Assembly: GCA_025352325.1 (NCBI GenBank)
Contig: JANXTR010000045.1
Coordinates: forward strand, 186,001 to 250,000
DNA: 64,000 nt
Source: Microbacteriaceae bacterium
Lineage (GTDB): Bacteria; Actinomycetota; Actinomycetes; Actinomycetales; Microbacteriaceae
Reading direction: 5' to 3'
The translations under genes were made by a program, and so were the position numbers. The notes below the pieces were generated by a model that did no database searches, was not told the origin of the DNA, and was given only the letters and a program-made list of their open reading frames with translations. Each line of letters starts with the position of its first letter. Position 1 is the first letter of the stretch. Below are positions 57,730-64,000 of the stretch, in pieces.

Positions 57730-59148
57730 ATGACCATGGAGGCTCCTCTCGGGACGGTCGCGCCCGATGCGCTCCGGGCGGAGCTCGTCGCGGAGCTGGG
57801 TGACGTTGTCCGCACCGATCCGGAGTCGCTGAGCGCGGCGCGGGCCGACAAGTCGGGTCACGTCTCGCCGACGACACCGCTCGCGGTCGTCGAGGCCACG
57901 ACGGTCGAGCAGGTGCAGGCGACCATGCGCTTCGCGACTGCCCACCGGATCCCCGTGGTCCCGCGCGGCGCGGGCACCGGTCTCGCAGGTGGTGCCATCG
58001 CCGGCGAGGGGGAGCTGGTGCTCTCGACCCGCTCGATGAGCCGCATCCTCGAGATCTCGGTTGACGACGAGCTCGCGGTCGTCGAGCCCGGCGTGCTCAA
58101 CGGCGACCTTAACGCGGTGCTGTTCGACCGCGGCCTCTGGTGGGCACCGGATCCGGCCAGCAAGGCGATCTCGACCATCGGCGGCAACATCGCCACGAAC
58201 GCCGGCGGCCTGCTCTGCATCAAGTACGGTGTCACCCGCGAGGCGGTGCTCGGCTTGAAGGTCGTGCTCGCCGACGGCCGCCTGCTTCAACTCGGGCACC
58301 GCACCGTCAAGGGCGTCACCGGCTACGACCTTACCGCCTTGATGATCGGATCCGAGGGCACGCTCGGCGTCGTCGTCGAGGCCACCCTCAAGCTGCGGCC
58401 ACTTCCGCGCGGCAACGTGGCCACGATCAGTGCCTCCTTCCCGAGCGTCGAGCTCGCCGCTCGCGCCGCGGCGGTGATCGTCGCCAGCGGGATCAAGCCG
58501 GCGATCATGGAACTGCTCGATGGGCGCGCGCTGGTGGGTATTGGCGAGTACCTCGGGATCGATCTCGGCGGGCGCGGTGCGCAGTTGCTGGTGCAGACGG
58601 ATGGCACGGGCGCCGACACCGAGGCCGGGGACGCGCTCGCTGTCATCCGTTCGCTCGGCGGCGAGGCCGAGCTGACGAACGACCGCGCGGAGGGCGAGAA
58701 GCTGTTCGCGATCCGGCGTTCGTTCCATCCCGCCATGGAGGCGCGCGGCACCGTCCTCATCGAGGACGTCGCGGTGCCCCGCAGCGCCCTGCCCGCCATG
58801 TTTGCCGCCATCGAGCGCATCGAGGCGAAGTACGGGATCGAGATCCCGACGGTCGCCCACGCGGGCGATGGCAACCTGCACCCGAACTTCGTGATCCCCG
58901 TCGGCACGGCCGGTGCCGAAACCGTCGACGGTCGCTTCGAGGTGCCCGAGAAGGTGTGGGCGGCGGCCGACGAGCTGTTCCTCGACTGCCTGCGTCTGGG
59001 CGGCACCCTGACGGGCGAGCACGGGGTCGGGATCCTCAAGAAGCGGTGGCTGCGCGACGAACTGGGCGACGACTCGCTCGCGCTGCAGAAGGAGCTCAAA
59101 CGGGTCTTCGATCCGCTCGGGATACTCAACCCCGGCAAGGTGTTCTGA
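57730..59148 (+). CDS. FAD-linked oxidase, GlcD/lactate dehydrogenase type
   Basis: 472 residues. FAD_binding_4 domain at about 40-220 (IPVVPRGAGTGLAGGAIAGEG; STIGGNIATNAGGLLCIKYG; IGSEGTLGVVVEATLKL) and a FAD-oxidase C-terminal domain (VAHAGDGNLHPNFVIP; GTLTGEHGVGILKKRWL; DPLGILNPGKVF). The family oxidises glycolate, D-lactate or similar 2-hydroxy acids. No GlcE/GlcF genes follow, so it is more likely a single-subunit D-lactate or 2-hydroxyglutarate-type enzyme. Starts leaderless-style. Confidence 0.93.
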   Translation: MTMEAPLGTVAPDALRAELVAELGDVVRTDPESLSAARADKSGHVSPTTPLAVVEATTVEQVQATMRFATAHRIPVVPRGAGTGLAGGAIAGEGELVLSTRSMSRILEISVDDELAVVEPGVLNGDLNAVLFDRGLWWAPDPASKAISTIGGNIATNAGGLLCIKYGVTREAVLGLKVVLADGRLLQLGHRTVKGVTGYDLTALMIGSEGTLGVVVEATLKLRPLPRGNVATISASFPSVELAARAAAVIVASGIKPAIMELLDGRALVGIGEYLGIDLGGRGAQLLVQTDGTGADTEAGDALAVIRSLGGEAELTNDRAEGEKLFAIRRSFHPAMEARGTVLIEDVAVPRSALPAMFAAIERIEAKYGIEIPTVAHAGDGNLHPNFVIPVGTAGAETVDGRFEVPEKVWAAADELFLDCLRLGGTLTGEHGVGILKKRWLRDELGDDSLALQKELKRVFDPLGILNPGKVF

Positions 59149-59246
59149 GCCAGATCGGAGCCGGTTGGCGGGCAAAGCTGTGAGCCACCTGTGCGCGGAA
59201 TAGTGATGCATCCGCATCGGTTGCAGCCATCAAGGTGACTACCCGG

Positions 59247-59879
59247 ATGACAACAGCGATGACCACTCAGACCAACTACGACTCTCCCGTGCGCGCTGTG
59301 CCCGCGCTCGGCCGTGAGACCCGCATGCCGGTTCCGCGCCCGACCGTCGGCCGCCTGCGTCTGCGGCCAGCCCGCCGCGGTCGCGGTTTCATCGTCGGCT
59401 CGGTGGATGCCGCCGGGCCAGACACCAACGGCTTCGCCCCGCGCGACCGGGTGGCGTGGCGCGACTCCGGCGAGGAGCTTGGAGAGCTCCTGCTGATCGA
59501 TCAGGACGACGTGCTCGGCGTGCCGTCCTGGGTGAGCGACGAGCAGGTCGTCAGCTACCTCGGCGCCGGGCTCATCGCCCGCGCCCTGGTGCGCACGCGC
59601 CCGTTCGCGCGCGGGGACCAGGTGCGCGTCGTGTCCACCGACTCCGTGGTCGCCGAGATGACCGCGGCCTGGGCGCGGTCGCTCGGCGCGCGGATCGTCG
59701 ACCCGGCGGTCGAGACGGCCCGAATCTCGATCCACGACGAGCCGCGCATCCGTCGGACCGTGCTCGGAAGTCACGGCAAGCTCGCACAGGCCGCAGTCGA
59801 GGTGTTCCAGGCGATCCGTGCCGGCGTCTTCGACGGGGTGTCGACCGTGTCGGACTCCTCGTCCAGCATCGCCGCGTAG
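59247..59879 (+). CDS. quinone-oxidoreductase-like protein (MDR fold, reduced)
   Basis: 210 residues from ATG 59247 (AAGGTGA eight bases upstream; a GTG at 59235 is possible). A Thr-rich N-terminus is followed by segments that resemble a GroES-like domain (GRGFIVGSVDAAGPDTNGFA, PRDRVAWRD) and a Rossmann-like block (LIARALVRTRPFARGDQVRV, AEMTAAWARSLGARIVDP). It is much shorter than the ~320-residue medium-chain dehydrogenases, with no AAGGVG-type dinucleotide motif, so it is likely a degenerate non-catalytic member. Uncertain. Confidence 0.6.
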   Translation: MTTAMTTQTNYDSPVRAVPALGRETRMPVPRPTVGRLRLRPARRGRGFIVGSVDAAGPDTNGFAPRDRVAWRDSGEELGELLLIDQDDVLGVPSWVSDEQVVSYLGAGLIARALVRTRPFARGDQVRVVSTDSVVAEMTAAWARSLGARIVDPAVETARISIHDEPRIRRTVLGSHGKLAQAAVEVFQAIRAGVFDGVSTVSDSSSSIAA

Positions 59880-59950
59880 GCGCCCATACACGCCGAAGAT
59901 TTCTCGTCCGCGCACCGGGCGCCCTGATCGCTGCAGAACCGCTGCGCCCC

Positions 59951-59956
59951 TAGGCT
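59951..59956 (+). promoter_or_regulatory. -10 element, CMD-like gene
   Basis: TAGGCT, six bases, ATG 59963. Confidence 0.5.
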
Positions 59957-59962
59957 GTCGGC

Positions 59963-60463
59963 ATGGCGTTCCTGGTCCCGCTCGGCGATGACGAACTGAG
60001 TCCGGATGCGGCCGCGGCCGCCCAGCTCTTCCTCGCCTCGCATTCCGGACCGCTGTCGAACCTCGACCGCACCCTGCTCGGCTCAGCGCCGGTGTTCGAC
60101 TCCTACATCGCCTGGTTCGCCCTCCGGGACGAACTGGTCCCGTACCTCGGGGAACGCGTGGTGACCCTGTTCTCATTCGCGATCAGCGATGCGTATCCGG
60201 CGGCTTACCCGGCCGAGTTCTTCCGACGTGAGCTGTCGCTCGAGGGCGACGACCCGCTCGGCCCACACGTCACCGAGGCAGAACGTCTGCTGATCGACTG
60301 GGGTCGCGGGCTCGGGGCGGGCGCGGCATCCGTGTCTCTGGAGCTCACCGCGCGCGTCGAGCAGACCTTCCAGCCGAAGCTGCGCCTGCTGCTGAGCGCG
60401 TTCGCCGGACTGATGGTGGCGGTCTGCCTCTTCACCACCGTCGCAGGCACGCCGAACGACTGA
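59963..60463 (+). CDS. CMD/AhpD-like all-helical protein
   Basis: 166 residues, predicted helical. The succession LSNLDRTLLGSAPVFDSYIAWF, ERVVTLFSFAISDAY and HVTEAERLLIDWGR resembles the carboxymuconolactone decarboxylase/AhpD fold. The redox CxxC of AhpD peroxidases is absent (the only cysteine is near the C-terminus), so peroxidase activity is unlikely. Starts leaderless-style and is followed after one base by an MFS gene. Confidence 0.5.
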   Translation: MAFLVPLGDDELSPDAAAAAQLFLASHSGPLSNLDRTLLGSAPVFDSYIAWFALRDELVPYLGERVVTLFSFAISDAYPAAYPAEFFRRELSLEGDDPLGPHVTEAERLLIDWGRGLGAGAASVSLELTARVEQTFQPKLRLLLSAFAGLMVAVCLFTTVAGTPND

Positions 60464-60464
60464 G

Positions 60465-61814
60465 GTGACCACCGCCGCATCCGGCCCGTGCCGCCGCCTG
60501 CACCCCGCGTGGATCGTGGCCGCGGTCGCCTTCCTGGCTCTTGTGGGCGCCGCAGGCTTCCGCTCGGCGCCGAGCGCGTTGATCGTGCCGTTGCAGGAGG
60601 AGTTCGGTTGGAGCCTCACAGAGCTGTCTGCGGCGGTCTCGGTCAACATCCTGCTGTTCGGTTTGACGGCGCCCTTCGCGGCCGCCCTGATGGAGCGCTT
60701 CGGCCTGCGCCGGGTAACGAGCACGGCCCTGTTCCTGATCGCAGCGGGCGCCGCGCTCAGCACTCTGGTGACGCACTCCTGGCAGCTGCTGCTCACCTGG
60801 GGTCTGCTGATCGGGCTCGGCACAGGCTCGATGGCGCTGGTCTTCGCGGCCCTGGTCGCCGACCGCTGGTTCCTGAAGCGCAAAGGTCTGATCACCGGGG
60901 TGCTTACCGCGGGCAGCGCCACCGGGCAGCTGATCTTTCTGCCGATCGTCGCCTCGGTCGCCCAGAACGACGGCTGGCGCTACGCCTCGCTGATCATCGC
61001 GGCGATCGCCCTCGCGGCGGTGCCGATCGTGGCGATCTTTCTGCGGGACTCGCCGGCGAGCATCGGAATCACGCCGTACGGATCTGCCGCGGATGCCCTG
61101 CCCGTCTTCCCGGCACGCAGCCCGATCAATCCGGCGAAGCGCGCGATCCAGGTGCTCGGACGGGCTTCCAAGATCCGCACCTTCTGGGCTCTCGTGGCCG
61201 GCTTCGCCATCTGCGGGGCGACCACCAACGGGCTCGTGGGGACCCATTTCATCCCGAGCCTGCACGACCACGGGATCGGCGAGACCACGGCGGCAAGCCT
61301 GCTGGCCGTCGTCGGGATCTTCGACGTCGTGGGCACGATCGCCTCGGGCTGGTTGACCGACCGGATCAACCCGCGCGTCCTGCTCGCCGCATACTACGCC
61401 GGGCGCGGGGTGTCACTGCTGCTGCTGCCGTTCCTGCTGAACGCGATCTCGGCCGGCCAGCTGCAGCCTCCGATCATCCTGTTCGTGGTCGTGTACGGAC
61501 TGGACTGGGTGGCCACCGTGCCCCCGACCGCCGCGCTCTGCCGCGAGGTCTTCGGCGCCGACGGACCTGTCGTGTACGGCTGGGTGTTCGCCTCGCACCA
61601 GATCGGCGCCGCCTCGGCTGCGCTCGCCGCCGGGGTGCTGCGCGACGCCTTCGGCTCGTACACCTGGGCCTGGTTCGGCGCGGCGGGTCTGTGTGTCGTC
61701 GCGGCCGTCGTGAGCGCGACGATCACCCACAGGCCGAAGGAGCCCGCCGCGTCGCCGGCACCCGAGCCCGCCCCGACGCCGACGCCCGAGCCGGTTCCCG
61801 CCGCGACGCCCTGA
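60465..61814 (+). CDS. MFS transporter, oxalate/formate-antiporter-like
   Basis: 449 residues from GTG 60465, one base after the previous stop. About 12 hydrophobic segments; FGWSLTELSAAVSVNILLFG and FAALVADRWFLKRKGLITGVLTAGSATGQ are typical of the OFA/monocarboxylate branch of the MFS. The tail is a Pro/Ala/Thr-Glu repeat (PEPAPTPTPEPVP). Substrate unknown; small organic acids are the usual guess, which might fit the 2-hydroxy-acid oxidase nearby. Confidence 0.88.
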   Translation: MTTAASGPCRRLHPAWIVAAVAFLALVGAAGFRSAPSALIVPLQEEFGWSLTELSAAVSVNILLFGLTAPFAAALMERFGLRRVTSTALFLIAAGAALSTLVTHSWQLLLTWGLLIGLGTGSMALVFAALVADRWFLKRKGLITGVLTAGSATGQLIFLPIVASVAQNDGWRYASLIIAAIALAAVPIVAIFLRDSPASIGITPYGSAADALPVFPARSPINPAKRAIQVLGRASKIRTFWALVAGFAICGATTNGLVGTHFIPSLHDHGIGETTAASLLAVVGIFDVVGTIASGWLTDRINPRVLLAAYYAGRGVSLLLLPFLLNAISAGQLQPPIILFVVVYGLDWVATVPPTAALCREVFGADGPVVYGWVFASHQIGAASAALAAGVLRDAFGSYTWAWFGAAGLCVVAAVVSATITHRPKEPAASPAPEPAPTPTPEPVPAATP

Positions 61815-61953
61815 CCGGGTTCACCGTTCAGGGCACCGGGTAGCGGCGCGCCGCCCGCCATCCTGATCCCTCGACATCGGCGGCGTGTCGTCCTGATTCG
61901 CGGACACCGCACCGCCAGCAAAGGCCGGAGGGGCCGGCAGAAGGGCCGCCGGA

Positions 61954-61959
61954 TACAGT
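61954..61959 (+). promoter_or_regulatory. -10 element, membrane protein gene at 61966
   Basis: TACAGT, then CGCAGG, then GTG 61966. Confidence 0.5.
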
Positions 61960-61965
61960 CGCAGG

Positions 61966-62742
61966 GTGAACATCGTCGCCCTGCTGACCAGCGCCCTCTT
62001 CATCGGCGCTGTGGTGCTGGGCCTGCTGATCGCGGATGCCATTGTCTCGATCGTCGACGCCCGTCGCGTGCTCGACGACGACGACCAGCCCGACACCCTG
62101 ACCCGGCACCGCGTCCGTGAACTCAGCTGGACGGTCGTGGTCACCGCCGCGCTGGCCGTGCTCGTCGCGTTCGGCGTGGATTCCGCGGCCCGCTTCGTGT
62201 GGGACGAGGACCGGCCGGTCGTGGGCGCCTACATCCTGCTCGGCGTGACCCTGCTGTGCTTCGTGATCGGGATCGCGGCGGTCGTCGCGGTGGTGCGACG
62301 CGAGCGTCCGACCTACGCCCGGATCCGCCGCGATCTGCGGGATCGCTCGTCGTTCACCCTCGACAGCGAGGAGCTCGCCGAGTTCGAGGAGCGCTTCGAC
62401 CGCGCCGACCGGCTGCGTGCGCGGCGCTCGCAGGGCGCGCTGGTGCTGCGTGCCGTCGGCGTCGCCGTACTGATCGCGTTGGCGGTGCTCGCCGCTCTCA
62501 CCTTCCCGTTCGGGGTCGCGTTCGGGTTCGGAGCGGCTGCCGTGGTCGGCGCGGCGGCCTTCGTCGTGACGATCCGTGCGCGGGCCATCGCCCACGCCGC
62601 CTACCAGGCCGTGCTCGAATCTCAGCGCGCCGAGGTGGCCGCCCTGCTGGAACGCGCCAGGATCCCCGCCCGCGGTCGCGTGCCCGGACTCGGCAACCGG
62701 GTCGCCCGCGCCCTCGCGATCCTGCGCGAGCAGCAGAAGTGA
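61966..62742 (+). CDS. multi-pass membrane protein with C-terminal coiled region
   Basis: 258 residues from GTG 61966. Five hydrophobic segments in a 1+2+2 arrangement (near residues 3-25, 53-70, 85-105, 160-180 and 182-200), separated by charged cytoplasmic loops (DARRVLDDDDQPDTLTRHR; DLRDRSSFTLDSEELAEFEERFDRADR), then a basic helical tail. No recognised domain. Independent leaderless-type promoter; 32 bases before the PrsW gene. Confidence 0.68.
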   Translation: MNIVALLTSALFIGAVVLGLLIADAIVSIVDARRVLDDDDQPDTLTRHRVRELSWTVVVTAALAVLVAFGVDSAARFVWDEDRPVVGAYILLGVTLLCFVIGIAAVVAVVRRERPTYARIRRDLRDRSSFTLDSEELAEFEERFDRADRLRARRSQGALVLRAVGVAVLIALAVLAALTFPFGVAFGFGAAAVVGAAAFVVTIRARAIAHAAYQAVLESQRAEVAALLERARIPARGRVPGLGNRVARALAILREQQK

Positions 62743-62762
62743 GCGGCACCGAGCGTCCGAAG

Positions 62763-62768
62763 TAGAGT
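62763..62768 (+). promoter_or_regulatory. -10 element, PrsW gene
   Basis: TAGAGT, then CGGAGC, then ATG 62775. Confidence 0.5.
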
Positions 62769-62774
62769 CGGAGC

Positions 62775-64000
62775 ATGACGGCAACGCCCCCCGCCAGCGA
62801 TCCGACCGGGTTCCCCGCCCCGACGACCCGCGCCCTCGCTCCGGAGGCACCCGCCGAGGTGCAGGCGGCCACCCTGCAGCCCGCGCATCCGCAGTTGGCC
62901 CGCCCGGCTCCGCATCGCTCCACGCTGCTCGTTGTGGGCATCATCGGGTTCATCGTGGTGGGCATCGCGGTGCTGCTCGTCGTCGTGTACTTCCTGTCGT
63001 TCCTCGGGCCGGGCCTCACCTTCATTGGCGGCATCCTGGCGCTGATCCCGCTGACGATCGTGCTCTTCGGGGTGCGCTGGATCGACCGTTGGGAGCCGGA
63101 GCCGTTCGGCATCCTGCTGTTCGCCTTCTTCTGGGGCGCTGGCGCCTCGATCGTGCTCGCCCTCACTGTCGACACCGCGGCACAGATCGCCCTAGCGTCG
63201 CGCGGGGGCCCGAACAACGCCACCGAGGTACTGCAGGCGGTCGTGCAGGCGCCGATCGTCGAAGAGACGGCCAAGGGACTCGGCGTGCTGCTGATCTTCC
63301 TGGTGGCGCGTCGCTACTTCGACGGTCCGGTCGACGGAATCGTCTACGCGGCGACCGTGGCGGGGGGGTTCGCGTTCAGCGAGAACGTCCAGTACTTCGG
63401 CATCCAGATCGCGCAGGAGGGCGGATTCGACGGCTCGGTCGCCGAGATCTTCTTCATCCGTGGACTGTTGTCGCCCTTCGCGCACGTCATGTTCACCTCG
63501 ATGACGGGGATCTTCATCGGTATCGCGGCACGGCAGAGCAATCGGATCCTGGGCGTCGGCCTGTTCTTCGTGGGGCTGATCCCGGCGATCCTGCTGCACG
63601 CCCTGTGGAACGGCGCGCTCTCGATCGTCTACGACTTCTACGGGTACTACGCACTCGTGCAGGTGCCGCTGTTCGCCATCGCGGTGGTCGGGGTCGTGCT
63701 GCTGCGGCGCCGGGAGGTCACCCTCACCCAGATGCGGCTGGGGGAGTACGCGGCGGCAGGCTGGTTCAATGCGGCCGAGATCCAGTCGCTGGCGACTCCT
63801 GTCGGACGCCGCCGCTCACTGGCCTGGGCGAAGGCGAATGGGCAGGGCAGGCTGATGCGCAACTACATCCGGGATGTCACCCGGCTGGCCTTCACCCGCA
63901 ACCGCATCGTGACCCAGCGCGACAACCGTGCGACGTCGCAGGCCGACGAGGCCGCCCTGCTCGGGACGATCACGGCGGAGCGCTCGCAGCTCGCCGCGGC
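62775..64000 (+). CDS. prsW: PrsW-family intramembrane metalloprotease, cut by window end
   Basis: Not in the ORF track because the frame runs off the right edge; 408 complete codons are visible with no stop. A ~45-residue Pro/Ala-rich cytoplasmic start precedes eight or so hydrophobic helices. PrsW active-site motifs are present: VEETAKGLGV (EExxK), GFAFSENVQY and two conserved histidines in SPFAHVMFTS and LLHALWNG. In Bacillus PrsW cleaves an anti-sigma factor; actinobacterial homologues are mostly uncharacterised. The soluble segment after the last helix (EYAAAGWFNAAEIQSLATP) is also typical. Start leaderless. Confidence 0.92.
   Translation, partial: MTATPPASDPTGFPAPTTRALAPEAPAEVQAATLQPAHPQLARPAPHRSTLLVVGIIGFIVVGIAVLLVVVYFLSFLGPGLTFIGGILALIPLTIVLFGVRWIDRWEPEPFGILLFAFFWGAGASIVLALTVDTAAQIALASRGGPNNATEVLQAVVQAPIVEETAKGLGVLLIFLVARRYFDGPVDGIVYAATVAGGFAFSENVQYFGIQIAQEGGFDGSVAEIFFIRGLLSPFAHVMFTSMTGIFIGIAARQSNRILGVGLFFVGLIPAILLHALWNGALSIVYDFYGYYALVQVPLFAIAVVGVVLLRRREVTLTQMRLGEYAAAGWFNAAEIQSLATPVGRRRSLAWAKANGQGRLMRNYIRDVTRLAFTRNRIVTQRDNRATSQADEAALLGTITAERSQLAA

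Noticed and set aside
1-64000. tRNA and rRNA genes
   Set aside because: I looked for T-loop and anticodon-arm patterns (for example near GGGTTCGAAA at 37471) and found none with a complete cloverleaf; no rRNA-like sequence was seen.

Overview
This window is high-GC actinobacterial DNA, most probably from a member of the Microbacteriaceae. The evidence is strong G/C preference at third codon positions, short intergenic gaps, many ATGA/GTGA gene overlaps, and actinobacterial families: DUF2510 membrane proteins, a DUF3516-type Ski2-like helicase, a DUF5997/LysR-effector pair, an Eis-like acetyltransferase, Ku with a three-domain LigD, and PrsW. The genus cannot be fixed from the sequence. I found no rRNA, tRNA or CRISPR array.

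Layout. 1-5.9 kb: the right part of a Tn7-like transposon (tnsA fragment, tnsB, tnsC, tniQ) followed by small cargo genes and a repeat-rich segment that may be its right end. 6-8.1 kb: a DHA2-type efflux pump with a divergent TetR regulator and a palindromic operator between them. 8.1-12.2 kb: truB, two small membrane proteins, ribF and an MFS transporter, chained by overlaps. 12.2-19.2 kb: ROK sugar kinase; then deoC, an aldehyde dehydrogenase and a half-length aldehyde dehydrogenase homologue in one operon, which looks like deoxyribose 5-phosphate breakdown with aldehyde disposal; then an M20 peptidase. 19.2-22.5 kb: aldo/keto reductase and an SNF2 ATPase with a structured 5' leader. 22.5-23.6 kb: a 1-kb stretch without a convincing gene, holding two homologous promoter-like modules, strong hairpins and terminator-like structures (candidate non-coding RNAs).

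23.6-31.8 kb: LysR effector-domain protein/DUF5997 pair, Pr6Pr-like membrane protein, PLP lyase, DUF2207 protein, J-domain protein, Eis-like acetyltransferase, and two decayed genes. 31.8-35.9 kb: a patch with defence or stress flavour (NERD protein, Nudix hydrolase, HNH predicted restriction endonuclease, DarT-like ADP-ribosyltransferase, Phd/PIN toxin-antitoxin pair with its own operator). 36-39.9 kb: SDR, HTH protein, acyl-CoA ligase, histidine phosphatase. 40-45.3 kb: four DUF2510 paralogues on the minus strand, three of them with a membrane domain and an external two-cysteine domain. 45.6-52 kb: DUF3516 helicase, a broken phosphate permease, aspartase, an exported protein. 52-57.6 kb: a DNA-repair block (LigD and Ku divergently arranged, DUF6328 protein, Ada-AlkA fusion glycosylase). 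57.7-64 kb: glycolate-oxidase-type flavoprotein, QOR-like and CMD-like proteins, an MFS transporter, a membrane protein and a PrsW protease cut by the window end.

Two window-wide patterns stand out. First, about twenty genes carry a TANNNT-like hexamer 6-7 bases ahead of ATG/GTG, predicting leaderless mRNAs as the normal mode here. Second, synonymous codons seem bent towards the hexamer GGATGC/GCATCC in host-like genes but not in the transposon genes. Three genes (a phosphate permease, an NmrA-like oxidoreductase, an SGNH hydrolase) survive only as relics. No computation was run; every family assignment is by eye.
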